A stretch of DNA of 38,721 bases, from NCBI GenBank assembly GCA_001464915.1, contig LNED01000027.1:1-38721 (forward strand), written 5' to 3'. Source of the stretch: Sphingomonadales bacterium Ga0077531 (GTDB lineage: Bacteria; Pseudomonadota; Alphaproteobacteria; Sphingomonadales; Sphingomonadaceae). Below, in pieces: positions 24,040 through 33,723 of the stretch. Under the pieces are notes generated by a model. The model saw only the letters and a program-made list of their open reading frames with translations, had not been told where the DNA came from and did no database searches. The position numbers were made by a program, and so were the translations under genes. Position 1 is the stretch's first letter; each line of letters starts with the position of its first letter.

Positions 24040-25107
24040 ATGGCTACGCAATTGAAGCTGGTGGAAGAGGACAAGAAAGCCGTGGACCGTCAAAAGGCGC
24101 TCGAAGCAGCGCTCGCTCAGATTGATCGCGCATTTGGCAAGGGTTCGGCGATGAAGCTGGGCTCGAAAGAAACGATGCAGGTCGAATCGATTTCGACCGG
24201 GTCGCTCGGTCTGGATATTGCGCTTGGCATCGGCGGCTTGCCGCGCGGCCGGGTGATTGAAATCTACGGGCCGGAAAGCTCGGGCAAGACCACGCTGGCG
24301 CTGCACGTTATCGCCGAAGCGCAGAAGATGGGCGGCACCGCAGCGTTTGTGGACGCCGAACACGCACTCGATCCGATCTACGCCAGGAAGCTGGGCGTCG
24401 ATATTGACGAGCTGATCGTCTCGCAGCCCGATACTGGCGAACAGGCACTCGAAATCGTCGATACGCTGGTGCGGTCGAACGCGATTGATGTGCTGGTGGT
24501 CGATTCGGTCGCAGCCTTGGTTCCGCGCGCTGAAATCGAAGGCGAAATGGGCGATTCGCACGTTGGTTTGCAAGCACGCCTGATGAGCCAATCGCTGCGC
24601 AAGCTGACCGGCTCGATCAGCCGTTCGCGCTGCATGGTGATTTTCATCAACCAGCTGCGCATGAAAATCGGGGTGATGTACGGCAACCCCGAAACCACCA
24701 CTGGCGGCAATGCGCTCAAATTCTACGCCTCGGTTCGGCTCGACATCCGCCGCACCGGGCAGATCAAGGACCGCGACGAAATCACCGGCAACGCGACCCG
24801 CGTGAAGGTCGTCAAGAACAAGGTCGCCCCGCCGTTCAAGCAGGTCGAATTCGACATCATGTACGGCGAAGGCATCTCCAAGATCGGTGAGATCATCGAT
24901 TTGGGCGTCAAGGCGGGCCTGGTGGAAAAGTCGGGCAGTTGGTTCTCCTACGACAGCATTCGGATTGGGCAGGGGCGCGAAAACGCCAAGACCTTCCTCA
25001 AGGAGAATCCTGAAATTTGCGACCGGTTGGAAGCTGCGATCCGCAGCCGCACTGACAAGGTCGCCGAGGAAATGATGGCGGGGCCGGACGCGGACTCCGA
25101 CGACTGA
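24040..25107 (+). CDS. recA: Recombinase A
   Basis: This 355-residue cytosolic protein coats single-stranded DNA, drives strand exchange and activates LexA self-cleavage. The Walker A motif GPESSGKT is at residues 77-84; VDAEHALDP and [19 protein letters not shown] (Walker B region) and [12 protein letters not shown] follow. The L2 region has [20 protein letters not shown] and the C-terminal domain GYGEGIS-like [14 protein letters not shown]. The acidic tail ends PDADSDD. Length is normal. GAGGAGCG lies 9 bases upstream of the ATG. A LexA box and promoter stand in the 124-base upstream gap, and a strong hairpin terminator follows at 25167-25206, so recA is probably a monocistronic SOS gene. 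Confidence 0.98.
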   Translation: MATQLKLVEEDKKAVDRQKALEAALAQIDRAFGKGSAMKLGSKETMQVESISTGSLGLDIALGIGGLPRGRVIEIYGPESSGKTTLALHVIAEAQKMGGTAAFVDAEHALDPIYARKLGVDIDELIVSQPDTGEQALEIVDTLVRSNAIDVLVVDSVAALVPRAEIEGEMGDSHVGLQARLMSQSLRKLTGSISRSRCMVIFINQLRMKIGVMYGNPETTTGGNALKFYASVRLDIRRTGQIKDRDEITGNATRVKVVKNKVAPPFKQVEFDIMYGEGISKIGEIIDLGVKAGLVEKSGSWFSYDSIRIGQGRENAKTFLKENPEICDRLEAAIRSRTDKVAEEMMAGPDADSDD

Positions 25108-25166
25108 TCCTCAAGCGGGCATATTGGGAGCGCGAAAGTTGCGGTCTCAGCCCGAAAAACCGGAAC

Positions 25167-25206
25167 GCCGGCATGTGCTTCTCCCCAGTCGCACATGCCG
25201 GCTTTT
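25167..25206 (+). terminator. Intrinsic terminator of recA
   Basis: GCCGGCATGTGC (25167-25178) pairs perfectly with GCACATGCCGGC (25191-25202) across a 12-base loop and is followed by TTTTCGTTT. It begins 60 bases past the recA stop. Confidence 0.93.
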
Positions 25207-25436
25207 CGTTTGGCTCATTTGATGCTTGCCCGGTTTAGGCCCGGTCTAGGGGTGGGCTCGGTCGCTCTAGACCCCACCTTGGTCGATCCAGGTGGGCGCT
25301 TGACCGCTGCTAGACCCCCACAATAGCCGCAGTTCGTCGCATCGCTTCGTATCGCTGTGACACGCCTGCAACGCTGCGCGTAACACCTTTCAGCGCTCCA
25401 TTGCGTTAGCGCTGCGCATTGCCTAACTGCACCGCC
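25207..25436 (+). promoter_or_regulatory. Leader and promoter region of alaS, with hairpin and repeated CTAGACCCC
   Basis: The gap between the recA terminator and alaS is unusually rich in structure. CTAGACCCC occurs at 25267-25275 and again at 25310-25318, and an inverted relative (GGTCTAGGGG) lies near 25243-25252. A hairpin at 25274-25295 has arms CCACCTTGG and CCAGGTGG-type with a TCGA loop. No T-box core is recognised. No promoter hexamers can be assigned with confidence. The leader may carry control of alaS, but this is inference. Confidence 0.4.
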
Positions 25437-28106
25437 ATGACCTCGACGAACGACATCCGCCGCTCCTTCCTCGACTATTTCAGTAGGAATGGTCACGTCG
25501 CGACGCCTTCAGCGCCGCTCGTGCCCTACAATGATCCGACGCTGATGTTCGTCAACGCGGGCATGGTGCCGTTCAAAAACGTGTTCACCGGCCTCGAAAC
25601 CCCGCCATCTCCGCGCGCAGCCTCTTCGCAAAAATGCGTCCGTGCAGGCGGAAAACACAATGACCTCGACAATGTAGGCTACACAGCGCGGCACCATACC
25701 TTCTTCGAAATGCTGGGGAATTTCTCCTTCGGTGACTATTTCAAGGAACAGGCGATCGAACACGCCTGGACCTTGCTGACCGGCGAATGGGGCCTGCCGA
25801 AAGACAAGCTCATCGTCACTGTGTACCACACTGACGATGAAGCCCATGGCCTGTGGAAACGCATTGCCGGGCTGCCGGATGAACGCATTATCCGCATCAA
25901 TACCAACGATAATTTCTGGTCGATGGGTGACACTGGGCCGTGCGGACCGTGCTCGGAAATCTTCTACGATCACGGCGATCACATCTTCGGCGGCCCTCCC
26001 GGCAGCCCGGATGAAGACGGCGATCGCTTTGTTGAGATCTGGAACCTCGTGTTCATGCAATACGACCAGCAGGCCGACGGCACCCGCCGCGACCTGCCCA
26101 AGCCTTCGATCGACACCGGCATGGGGATTGAACGCGTCGCCGCGGTGCTTCAGGGCGTGCATGACAACTACGACACCGACACCTTCAAGGCATTGATTTC
26201 GGCTTCGGAATCGCTCACCGGCGTGCGTGCAGAGGGCGATCAGGCCGCCTCGCACCGCGTGATCGCTGACCACCTGCGTTCCACCAGTTTCCTGATGGCC
26301 GATGGCGTGCTCCCCTCGAACGAAGGGCGCGGTTATGTGCTGCGCCGGATCATGCGCCGCGCGATGCGCCATGCGCATCTTCTTGGTGCGAGCGAACCAT
26401 TGATGCACCGCCTCGTGCCCGCGCTCGTCACCGAGATGGGTCAGGCCTATCCCGAACTCACCCGCGGGCAGGCGCTGATCGAAGAAGTGCTTGAACGCGA
26501 AGAGACACAGTTCCGCCGCACGCTCGACAAGGGTCTGAAACTGCTTGACGAAACCACTGGCGACCTCGCCAGTGGCGGCGAACTTGATGGCGAGATCGCC
26601 TTCCGTCTCTACGACACATTCGGCTTCCCCTATGACCTGACCGAGGACGCCTTGCGTGCCCGCGGTATCGGGGTCGACCGCGCCGGATTCGACACCGCGA
26701 TGGCGCGCCAGAAAGCGGCGGCCCGTGCCGCGTGGAAAGGCTCGGGCGATGCCGCTTCGGGCGAGATTTGGTTCGACATCGCCGAACGCGAAGGTGCGAG
26801 CGAATTCACTGGCTATGCCGCCACCAGCGGCGAAGGCCGGGTGGTCGCCATCGTCAAGGCCGGAGCCGAAGTTGCCAGCGCCGCTGCGGGTGACGAGGTG
26901 GTGATCCTTACCAACCAGACCCCGTTCTACGGTGAAAGCGGCGGCCAGACCGGCGACGCTGGCACCATGGCGAATATCGCGGGTCTCAAAGCGACTGTTA
27001 CCGACACCTCCAAGCCTTTGGGCCGCCTCCATGCGCATCAGGTTCGGATCGAAGCGGGCGCGGTTGCGGTTGGCGACACCGTGGAACTCAAGGTCGATAC
27101 CGCCCGGCGCGACCGGATTCGCGCCAACCATTCTGCCACCCACCTCGTCCACGCCGCCCTGCGCAATCGGCTTGGTGGGCATGTGACGCAGAAGGGCAGC
27201 ATGGTCGCCGAAGAGCGGTTGCGGTTCGACTTTTCACACCCGGTCGCGCTGACACCCGATGATATCGCAGCGATCGAAGCCGAGGTGAACGCCGAAATCC
27301 GCGCCAACGAAGCGGTCAGCACTCGGCTGATGACTCCCGACGATGCAGTCGAAGCGGGGGCGCTGGCGCTGTTCGGCGAGAAATACGGCGAGGAAGTGCG
27401 CGTGCTGGCGATGGGCCGGGCGGGCGCAGGCGGGCGTAGCTACTCGGTGGAATTGTGCGGCGGCACCCACGTGCGAGCCACCGGCGATATCGGTGTGTTC
27501 CGGGTCGTTTCGGAAAGCGCCGTATCGTCAGGGGTGCGCCGGATCGAGGCGCTGACAGGTGAAGCGGCGCGGGCGTGGTTGGTCGGGCGCGAGGATGCGC
27601 TTAAGGCCGCAGCCAGCGTAATCCGTGCAACGCCTGAGGAAGTTCCGGCGCGCATCGCGGCTCTGATGGAAGAACGCAAACGGCTCGAAAAGGAGCTGGC
27701 TGAGGCCAAGAAAGCGCTCGCGCTGGGCGGCGGCGGTTCGGGCGGTGCGGCGGAAGCTGCCGATGAGGATATCGCGGGCATCAAGTTCAGCGGTCAGGTG
27801 ATCGACGGGCTTGATCCCAAGGAACTGCGCCCGCTGCTCGATGCGGCCAAGGCTCGGCTCGGCTCTGGCGTGGCGGCGGTGATTGCGGTCAATGACGGCA
27901 AGGCGAGCATCGCGGCGGCTGTGACCGATGATCTGACGGCGCGCATCAGCGCGGTCGATCTGGTGCGCGTAGGCGTTGAGGCGCTGGGCGGAAAAGGCGG
28001 CGGGGGGCGGCCTGACATGGCGCAAGGCGGCGGCCCGGATGGGGCCAAGGCGGCGGACGCGATGGCGGCGGTGAAGGCGGTGCTGGTCGCAGTTCCTGCG
28101 GTCTAG
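25437..28106 (+). CDS. alaS: Alanyl-tRNA synthetase
   Basis: The start [15 protein letters not shown] at 25437 gives 889 residues, the usual length. The class II aminoacylation domain contains [34 protein letters not shown] (motif 2 area) and the [13 protein letters not shown] region (motif 3). The editing domain has the zinc-binding HxxxH in [14 protein letters not shown] and the late C-x3-H in [13 protein letters not shown], with [10 protein letters not shown] upstream. A coiled coil ([19 protein letters not shown]) and a Gly-rich linker lead to the C-Ala domain with [16 protein letters not shown] at the end. A TTG at 25419 in frame is unlikely to start translation. The stop overlaps the convergent antiporter stop. 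Confidence 0.97.
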   Translation: MTSTNDIRRSFLDYFSRNGHVATPSAPLVPYNDPTLMFVNAGMVPFKNVFTGLETPPSPRAASSQKCVRAGGKHNDLDNVGYTARHHTFFEMLGNFSFGDYFKEQAIEHAWTLLTGEWGLPKDKLIVTVYHTDDEAHGLWKRIAGLPDERIIRINTNDNFWSMGDTGPCGPCSEIFYDHGDHIFGGPPGSPDEDGDRFVEIWNLVFMQYDQQADGTRRDLPKPSIDTGMGIERVAAVLQGVHDNYDTDTFKALISASESLTGVRAEGDQAASHRVIADHLRSTSFLMADGVLPSNEGRGYVLRRIMRRAMRHAHLLGASEPLMHRLVPALVTEMGQAYPELTRGQALIEEVLEREETQFRRTLDKGLKLLDETTGDLASGGELDGEIAFRLYDTFGFPYDLTEDALRARGIGVDRAGFDTAMARQKAAARAAWKGSGDAASGEIWFDIAEREGASEFTGYAATSGEGRVVAIVKAGAEVASAAAGDEVVILTNQTPFYGESGGQTGDAGTMANIAGLKATVTDTSKPLGRLHAHQVRIEAGAVAVGDTVELKVDTARRDRIRANHSATHLVHAALRNRLGGHVTQKGSMVAEERLRFDFSHPVALTPDDIAAIEAEVNAEIRANEAVSTRLMTPDDAVEAGALALFGEKYGEEVRVLAMGRAGAGGRSYSVELCGGTHVRATGDIGVFRVVSESAVSSGVRRIEALTGEAARAWLVGREDALKAAASVIRATPEEVPARIAALMEERKRLEKELAEAKKALALGGGGSGGAAEAADEDIAGIKFSGQVIDGLDPKELRPLLDAAKARLGSGVAAVIAVNDGKASIAAAVTDDLTARISAVDLVRVGVEALGGKGGGGRPDMAQGGGPDGAKAADAMAAVKAVLVAVPAV

Positions 28107-29869
28107 ATTTCCGCGCTCGTCGTCCGCAATTTCGGCTTTTCACTCAGCCCTCCCTCGCGTTCCAGCTGCTCACGAAATTCATCGCGCTTGGCGTGGATCG
28201 AGGCGATGACTGGGCCCATTGCCACCCCGATATCGACCAAGACGGCTTCCGATAGCTGGAGCGAGCTTTCCAGCGTTTCGGGCACCGCGTGGCTGGCGCC
28301 TGCGCGGTACATCGCGGCGGCGTGATCTGTGTCGCGCGCGCGGGCGACGACCAGGAGGTCGGGATAGGCGTTGCGCAGCTTGGCAACCAGCCGCTGGGCC
28401 AGCACGGGTTCGTCCATGGTCAGCACCACCGCCGCCGCATTTTCGGCACCGAGCCGGGTCAGTGTGCCTTTGCGCGCAGCATCGCCAAAGGTCGCGCGGT
28501 AACCATCGCGCTTGGCCTGATCGATCAGATCGGGGTTCGAATCGATCATCACATAAGGCTTGCCGTGGGTCTGCATCATATCCGCGACAAGCCGACCCAC
28601 GCGCCCACCGCCAACAATGATCGTGGACGATGTGTCGCTGTCGCTGATCGCGGTGTGCTCCGCCACGCCGTCAACCTGCCGGGCTAGAACTTGGCCGAGC
28701 TTTGCCAGCAGCGGGGTTACGGTGAGGCCAATGGCAGTGACCGTCTGCCAGAACCGGGCGGTTTCCGTGTCGATCACCAGCGCGCTCGTTGCCGCTGCCA
28801 GCACGATCAGCGTCGTTTCGCTGGGGGACGCCATCAGCACCCCGGTCTCAGCCGCCGTCCCGCGCCGCGCGCCCATCAGCCGCAGCAGGACGCCGGTGAC
28901 CAGCGCTTTGAACACCAGCACGCCGACCACCGCCAGCGCAAACGAGCCAAGATTTGCGCCGATATCAAACAGGTCGATGCTCATGCCAACGGTGATCAGG
29001 AACACACCGAGCGCAAGGCCCTTGAACGGCTCCATGATAAGCTCGACTTCGGTGTGGTATTCAGTCTCGGCGATCAGCAGGCCTGCGATCAGCGCGCCGA
29101 CGATGGGCGAGAGGCCGACCAGTGCCGTCGCAAGGCTCGCGCCGATGACAACCAGCAAGGACGCGGCAAGGAACAGTTCGGGGCTTTTGGTGCGGGCGGC
29201 CTGTGCGAACAGGCGGGGAAGGGCAAACCGTCCGACGATCAGCAGAACCGCGATCACCAAGCCGCCCTGCCAAAGCGTGGTGACCATGCCCTCCCAGCCT
29301 TCTCCCGCCGCATTTGGTGCCAGCGCGCCGAGGATGAAGATAATCGGGACGATCATGATGTCTTCGAACAACAGCATCGATAGCGCCGCGCGGCCTACTG
29401 GCGTGCGGGTGCCCGAAATCGGTAGCACGATTGCGGTCGAGGAGAAGGCGAGCGCAAACCCCAGGGCCACCGCTCCCGTCCAATCGAGCAACCCCGCAAA
29501 GCCAAGGAACACCGCAAGCGAGCTGCCGATGATCAACAGTTCGAGCGCGCCGAGGCCGAACACCAGCTTGCGCATTTGCCACAGGCGGTTGAACGACAGT
29601 TCCAGCCCGATGGCAAACAGCAGCAGCACGATCCCGAAATCCGCAAATGGCGTCAGCGCCTCAGGATTGGTGATGGTGACGTGTTCGAGCCACGGGATAC
29701 GCGGCACCAGCGACCCGAGTCCGAACGGGCCAACCGCCACGCCGATCATGATGAACCCGATGATCGGGGTGATGCGGAACCGCGCGAAGACCGGAATCAC
29801 GATTCCCGCCGCGCCAAGGATCACCAGCGCGTCAGACAGGAATGGGGTAATGGTCAGTTCGCCAGCCAT
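28103..29869 (-). CDS. KefC-like monovalent cation:proton antiporter (CPA2)
   Basis: The 588-residue inner-membrane protein has an N-terminal Na+/H+ exchanger domain of about 12 helices (residues 1-380) with [45 protein letters not shown] and [14 protein letters not shown], all family landmarks. After it a RCK/TrkA-N domain starts at about residue 405 with [19 protein letters not shown] and [18 protein letters not shown], then a C-terminal regulatory part. Such proteins expel K+ in exchange for protons and can be gated by glutathione adducts or nucleotides through the RCK domain. Gating here is unknown, and no KefF/KefG-type partner is adjacent. Its stop overlaps that of alaS by 4 bases. Confidence 0.9.
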   Translation of the reverse strand: MAGELTITPFLSDALVILGAAGIVIPVFARFRITPIIGFIMIGVAVGPFGLGSLVPRIPWLEHVTITNPEALTPFADFGIVLLLFAIGLELSFNRLWQMRKLVFGLGALELLIIGSSLAVFLGFAGLLDWTGAVALGFALAFSSTAIVLPISGTRTPVGRAALSMLLFEDIMIVPIIFILGALAPNAAGEGWEGMVTTLWQGGLVIAVLLIVGRFALPRLFAQAARTKSPELFLAASLLVVIGASLATALVGLSPIVGALIAGLLIAETEYHTEVELIMEPFKGLALGVFLITVGMSIDLFDIGANLGSFALAVVGVLVFKALVTGVLLRLMGARRGTAAETGVLMASPSETTLIVLAAATSALVIDTETARFWQTVTAIGLTVTPLLAKLGQVLARQVDGVAEHTAISDSDTSSTIIVGGGRVGRLVADMMQTHGKPYVMIDSNPDLIDQAKRDGYRATFGDAARKGTLTRLGAENAAAVVLTMDEPVLAQRLVAKLRNAYPDLLVVARARDTDHAAAMYRAGASHAVPETLESSLQLSEAVLVDIGVAMGPVIASIHAKRDEFREQLEREGGLSEKPKLRTTSAEI

Positions 29870-29900
29870 GCCATGCGCTTACCGCGCGCGGCCAGCGCTG

Positions 29901-31541
29901 TCATCCGCCGCCTGCGCCATGCGGGCCGATCGGGCGCTTATGCCCGGTGACGTGTTCCTCGCCCAACGGGTCTTTGATGTTGCCGACCCGCTTGTCCCAC
30001 TCGATCCGGTAGAGATCGAACCGGCGATCGGCGAGGTTTTGCACCGTGCCCTCGGCCCGCGCCCAGCTGAGGTCAGCCAGGTTCACATCGCTGATCGTCA
30101 GGGTTTCGACATTCTCCGATGCCTCGGCGGCGATCCCGTCACGCGCGAAGGGGAAATCGCACGGGGTGAGAATGCAGCTTTGGGCGTATTGAATGTCCAT
30201 GTTGGCGACATTGGGCAGGTTGCCGACATTGCCGCTCATCACCACAAAGCACTGGTTTTCAATTGCGCGCGCCTGCGAACAGTATCGCACGCGCATGTAT
30301 CCTTGACGGCTGTCGGTGCAGAATGGCACGAAGATGATCCGCGCGCCTTCGTCCACCAGCCGCCGGGCGAGTTCGGGAAATTCGCTATCGTAACAAATGA
30401 GCACGCCAATCGGGCCGCAGTCGGTCGGGATGGCGTCAATGCTGTCGCCGCCCTTGATGTTCCACCAGTAGGCTTCGTTGGGGGTGGGGTGGATCTTTTC
30501 CTGCGCGTGGATCGATCCATCGCGCAGGCAGACATAAGCGACATTGTGAATATCGCCATCGGCCATCCGCGTAGGGTGCGATCCGCCAATGATGTTGATG
30601 TTGAAGGCCAGCGCCATTTCGGAAAGCCGCTGCCGGATGCGCGGGGTGTAATCGCTGAGCGTTTCGATCGCTTCAAGCGGGGTCAGTTCCTTGGGCTCGG
30701 CCGAGAGCAGCATCACTGTAAACATTTCGGGAAAGACGATGAAGTCCGCTTCGTAATCAGCTGCAACATCGACGAAATATTCGATTTGCTTCATGAATTC
30801 ATCGAAGCCTGAAACCGCACGCGATTGCAGCTGACAGGTGGCGATCCGCACGCTTTCAACGTCGCGCGGCAGGCGGTGTTTGGGCGGGGAGTCGCTGTCG
30901 ACATAGGGGTTGCGCCAGACCATCCGGACGGCGTTGCCGCGGCTGGCTTTGTCTTCAGGCAGATATTTCGGGAGGATGCCTTGCGCTTCGAATCCGTTCG
31001 CTAGCTGAAACCGCAGCACCGGATCGTGGATCTTGCTCTCGGTCACCAGCTCAAGATATTGTTCGGGCGTGTCGGCGCGATTGGCCTTGCGGCGTTTGGC
31101 GCGGGCATAGCCGGGCATCCGGCCGCCGAACACGATTCCGGTGAGGTCAAGACGTTCTGCGAGCGCCCTGCGTTCCTCATACAACCGCCGCCCCAGACGC
31201 GTCCCGCGCACTGCAGGATCGACGCAGAGTTCATAGCCGTAAAGCCAGTCGCCGGTGGGATCGTGGCGGCTGCCAAAGCCGTTGCCGGTGACTTCGTCCC
31301 AGGTGTGATCGGACAGAGCAACCCGCTCGTCCAGCCGCATCGATGCGCAGTATCCGACCACCGCACCATCGAACAGCGCGACAAAGCAGCCTTCGGGGTA
31401 GTTGTTGATCTGCCCGCGGATTTCGCCCTGCGTGTAGGCGGGCAGATCATCATAGGCGCGGCGGACAAGTTCACCGATCGCCCGCACGTCTTTGAGCTTG
31501 GCCTGGCGGATTTCCAGTCGTGCGGTTGATCGGCTTGCCAT
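29901..31541 (-). CDS. Bifunctional GNAT acetyltransferase / carbon-nitrogen hydrolase
   Basis: The ATG at 31541, with GGAG five bases upstream, gives a 546-residue fusion. Residues about 8-210 form a GNAT acetyltransferase domain, with RLGRRLYEERRALAERL near the acetyl-CoA site. Residues about 230-520 form a nitrilase/amidase domain with the complete Glu-Lys-Cys triad: Glu272 (VFPEMF), Lys349 (QEKIHPTPNE) and Cys383 (LICYDSEFPE). The GNAT half likely acylates a small amine and the nitrilase half cleaves an amide, but substrates are unknown. The same fused layout is known in other bacteria. It lies 40 bases downstream of icd with a hairpin between, and 31 bases before the antiporter start. 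A frame to 31622 is not supported. Confidence 0.9.
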   Translation of the reverse strand: MASRSTARLEIRQAKLKDVRAIGELVRRAYDDLPAYTQGEIRGQINNYPEGCFVALFDGAVVGYCASMRLDERVALSDHTWDEVTGNGFGSRHDPTGDWLYGYELCVDPAVRGTRLGRRLYEERRALAERLDLTGIVFGGRMPGYARAKRRKANRADTPEQYLELVTESKIHDPVLRFQLANGFEAQGILPKYLPEDKASRGNAVRMVWRNPYVDSDSPPKHRLPRDVESVRIATCQLQSRAVSGFDEFMKQIEYFVDVAADYEADFIVFPEMFTVMLLSAEPKELTPLEAIETLSDYTPRIRQRLSEMALAFNINIIGGSHPTRMADGDIHNVAYVCLRDGSIHAQEKIHPTPNEAYWWNIKGGDSIDAIPTDCGPIGVLICYDSEFPELARRLVDEGARIIFVPFCTDSRQGYMRVRYCSQARAIENQCFVVMSGNVGNLPNVANMDIQYAQSCILTPCDFPFARDGIAAEASENVETLTISDVNLADLSWARAEGTVQNLADRRFDLYRIEWDKRVGNIKDPLGEEHVTGHKRPIGPHGAGGG

Positions 31542-31553
31542 GATTCTCCTAAA

Positions 31554-31575
31554 CCCCTCCCGCAGTGGGGAGGGG
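31554..31575 (-). terminator. Hairpin between icd and the GNAT-nitrilase gene
   Basis: CCCCTCCC (31554-31561) pairs fully with GGGAGGGG (31568-31575) across a 6-base loop. On the minus strand a TTT follows and then the GGAG ribosome binding site of the next gene. It may partly end icd transcription or occlude the downstream start. Similar C-rich palindromes recur in sphingomonad intergenic DNA, so it may be a dispersed repeat. Confidence 0.65.
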
Positions 31576-31581
31576 AGTTCG

Positions 31582-32805
31582 TCAGGCCTGATTGGCCATT
31601 TCTTTTTCGAGGTTTTGCGCAACCGTTTCGAAGAACTGCTCAGTGGTCTGCCATGCTTGGCCGGGGCCGATCAGCAGCGCCAGATCCTTGGTCATGTGAC
31701 CGCTTTCGACGGTCTGGATGCAGACGCGTTCGAGCGTTTCGGCGAACTTGACCACATCGGGCGTGCCATCGAACTTGCCGCGATACATCAGCCCGCGCGT
31801 CCACGCGAAGATCGAGGCAATCGGGTTGGTCGAGGTCGCCTTGCCCTGCTGGTGCTGGCGGTAATGGCGGGTGACGGTGCCATGCGCGGCTTCGGCTTCG
31901 ACGGTCTTGCCATCGGGGCTGAGCAGCACGGAGGTCATCAGGCCGAGCGAGCCGAAGCCCTGTGCAACGGTATCGGACTGCACATCGCCGTCATAGTTCT
32001 TGCACGCCCACACGAACTTGCCCGACCATTTGAGCGCGGATGCGACCATGTCGTCGATCAGGCGGTGTTCGTAAACGATCCCGGCGGCCTTGAACTTTTC
32101 GGCGAAGCCTTCGGTGTCGAACACTTCCTGGAACAAGTCCTTGAAGCGCCCGTCATAGGCCTTGAGAATGGTATTCTTGGTCGACAGATACACCGGCCAG
32201 CCGAGGTTGAGGCCGTAGTTGAAGCTCGACCGGGCGAAATCGCGGATCGAATCGTCAAGGTTGTACATCGCCATCGCAACGCCGGCGCTGGGGAAATCGA
32301 ACACGTCGAGATCAATCTTCGTGCCATCATCGCCATCAAACACCAGCCGCAGCTTGCCCGGGCCGGGGATCAGCGTGTCGGTCGCCTTGTATTGATCGCC
32401 GAACGCATGGCGGCCGACCACAATCGGATCGGTCCAGCCCGGCACCAGACGCGGCACGTTGTCGATCACGATCGGTTCGCGGAACACCACACCGCCAAGG
32501 ATGTTGCGGATCGTGCCGTTGGGCGACTTCCACATTTTCTTGAGGCCGAATTCTTCGACCCGCTGTTCATCAGGGGTGATCGTGGCGCACTTTACGCCGA
32601 CGCCGTGCAGCTTGATCGCATTGGCGGAATCGATGGTAACCTGATCATCGGTCGCATCGCGGTTTTCGATCGAGAGGTCGTAATAATGCAGATCAATGTC
32701 GAGATAAGGCAGGATCAGCCTTTCGCGAATCCACTGCCAGATGATGCGGGTCATCTCGTCCCCATCGAGTTCGACGACGGGGTTGGCGACTTTGATTTTC
32801 TGCAT
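31582..32805 (-). CDS. icd: NADP-dependent isocitrate dehydrogenase
   Basis: The 407-residue cytosolic enzyme converts isocitrate to 2-oxoglutarate and CO2 in the citric acid cycle, yielding NADPH. It is the eukaryote-like homodimeric type common in alphaproteobacteria: [19 protein letters not shown] at the start, [17 protein letters not shown] and [18 protein letters not shown] with substrate Ser/Asn/Arg residues, [20 protein letters not shown] (trimmed to [12 protein letters not shown]) and the [20 protein letters not shown] metal-binding Asp region. The NADP site includes [17 protein letters not shown], with the His-Arg features favouring NADP. The start has AAGGAT 13 bases upstream. It is followed by the GNAT-nitrilase fusion and preceded by a tRNA. 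Identification is secure. Confidence 0.97.
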   Translation of the reverse strand: MQKIKVANPVVELDGDEMTRIIWQWIRERLILPYLDIDLHYYDLSIENRDATDDQVTIDSANAIKLHGVGVKCATITPDEQRVEEFGLKKMWKSPNGTIRNILGGVVFREPIVIDNVPRLVPGWTDPIVVGRHAFGDQYKATDTLIPGPGKLRLVFDGDDGTKIDLDVFDFPSAGVAMAMYNLDDSIRDFARSSFNYGLNLGWPVYLSTKNTILKAYDGRFKDLFQEVFDTEGFAEKFKAAGIVYEHRLIDDMVASALKWSGKFVWACKNYDGDVQSDTVAQGFGSLGLMTSVLLSPDGKTVEAEAAHGTVTRHYRQHQQGKATSTNPIASIFAWTRGLMYRGKFDGTPDVVKFAETLERVCIQTVESGHMTKDLALLIGPGQAWQTTEQFFETVAQNLEKEMANQA

Positions 32806-32975
32806 GGCTGTTGCCCTATCCTTCTTGCCCCGTCTGCGCAGGGCTAAATGTGATCGACAGGAATATGATTAGATCCCGCGGGGGGCTTTAGCAGAGGAGG
32901 CCACTCTTGCAAGCAGTGCACCCGCCAATGATTTGCAACGTGTGATGCAGCGCGCGCGCCGGGCACGCACGGCGC
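32806..32975. other. Gap upstream of icd
   Basis: About 170 bases between icd and the tRNA terminator. No coding region is visible and no promoter can be assigned with confidence; it must contain the icd start signals. Confidence 0.4.
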
Positions 32976-33002
32976 AAAAAAGCCCGCCGGTTGGGGCGGG
33001 CT
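32976..33002 (-). terminator. Intrinsic terminator behind tRNA-Val
   Basis: On the minus strand AGCCCGCC pairs with GGCGGGCT across a 6-base loop, followed by six T residues. It lies 31 bases past the tRNA 3' end. Confidence 0.92.
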
Positions 33003-33033
33003 ATTCGCGGTTCAGGTTCTAACAACCATCCGA

Positions 33034-33108
33034 TGGTGGGCGTAGCAAGGATTGAACTTGCGACCCCTACGATGTCAACATAGTGCTCTACCACTGAGCT
33101 ATACGCCC
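33034..33108 (-). tRNA. tRNA-Val(GAC)
   Basis: The minus strand folds as a complete 75-base tRNA with encoded CCA. The acceptor stem is GGGCGTA/TACGCCC, the D arm GCTCAGTGGTAGAGC, the anticodon stem-loop CTATG-TTGACAT-CGTAG with GAC at 33074-33076, and the T arm GCAAG-TTCAATC-CTTGC. The discriminator is A. A strong terminator follows, so it is transcribed alone. Open frames across it are translations of the tRNA. Confidence 0.97.
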
Positions 33109-33186
33109 GCACCATCGGTTCAGCCTCTTGCGAAGCGGAGGCGGCCATTAACGCAAGCCCTGTGAAGGTGCAAGTGATTCGAAACC

Positions 33187-33576
33187 TCAGCCGCGGGCAG
33201 CCTCTGCTTCCTCAAACACCCGTTCCACTTCGAGCACGAGATCGCGCAGGTGGAACGGTTTGGATAGCACCTTGGCTGTCGGCTGTTCGCGGCTGGCGCG
33301 CAAAGACACTGCGGCGAACCCGGTGATGAACATCACCTTGGTCCGGGGGCTGATTTCAGCGCACCGCTGCGCAAGCTCGATCCCGTCCATTTCGGGCATA
33401 ACAATGTCCGACAGCAGCAGATCGAAATCGCCGGTTTCGAGCAAAGGTACGGCGTCGGTGCCGCGATCAACCGCGCTGACATCATAGCCAGCATTGGTCA
33501 GCGCCCGCGCAAGATAGGTGCGCATGGCTTCTTCATCTTCGGCGAGCAGGATTTTGGGGGTGCGTGTTGGCGTCAT
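33187..33576 (-). CDS. cpdR: Response regulator CpdR
   Basis: This 129-residue protein is a single receiver domain without output domain. ILLAEDEEAMRTYLARAL holds the acidic pocket, LLLSDIVMPEMDGIELAQ the phospho-acceptor Asp57, and MFITGFAAVSLRA and VLSKPFHLRDLV the conserved Thr/Lys positions. AEDEEAMRTYLARAL and the KPFHLRDLV ending are typical of CpdR, which in its unphosphorylated state delivers substrates such as CtrA to the ClpXP protease and is phosphorylated through CckA-ChpT. It is divergent from the N-formylglutamate amidohydrolase gene, an arrangement known in other alphaproteobacteria. A 14-base palindrome CATGGCTAGCCATG (33653-33666) sits in the shared 147-base gap. Confidence 0.92.
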   Translation of the reverse strand: MTPTRTPKILLAEDEEAMRTYLARALTNAGYDVSAVDRGTDAVPLLETGDFDLLLSDIVMPEMDGIELAQRCAEISPRTKVMFITGFAAVSLRASREQPTAKVLSKPFHLRDLVLEVERVFEEAEAARG

Positions 33577-33652
33577 CGCTTGGCGTTAGCAGGCCGGACT
33601 TAAGAAATCTTTGTGGTTGCGCCCGATTGCCTCCGCAATCGTGCGATCCGAG

Positions 33653-33666
33653 CATGGCTAGCCATG
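33653..33666. promoter_or_regulatory. Palindrome in the cpdR / amidohydrolase divergent gap
   Basis: CATGGCTAGCCATG is a perfect 14-base palindrome in the gap between divergent genes, a typical position for an operator. No known regulator motif matches; a CtrA TTAA-N7-TTAA site was looked for and not found. Confidence 0.35.
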
Positions 33667-33723
33667 AGGCGTCATTGAACAGGCTTTGACAGCGCGGCGC
33701 AAAGGCGGCAGCAAGGCGAGCGC

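Noticed and set aside
25509..27182. A 557-codon minus frame opposite alaS
   Set aside because: It mirrors alaS codons; alaS motifs are complete on the plus strand.
28560..30812. A 750-codon open frame on the plus strand
   Set aside because: It lies antisense to the antiporter and GNAT-nitrilase genes, which have full conserved motifs. The translation is Ser/Arg/Pro-rich without family features; it is a by-product of high GC.
32888..33148. An 86-codon minus frame
   Set aside because: It is a translation of tRNA-Val and its terminator.
33577..33610. Possible CtrA box (TTAA-like half sites) before cpdR
   Set aside because: TTAA and TAAC half sites occur but the spacing is not the required seven bases.
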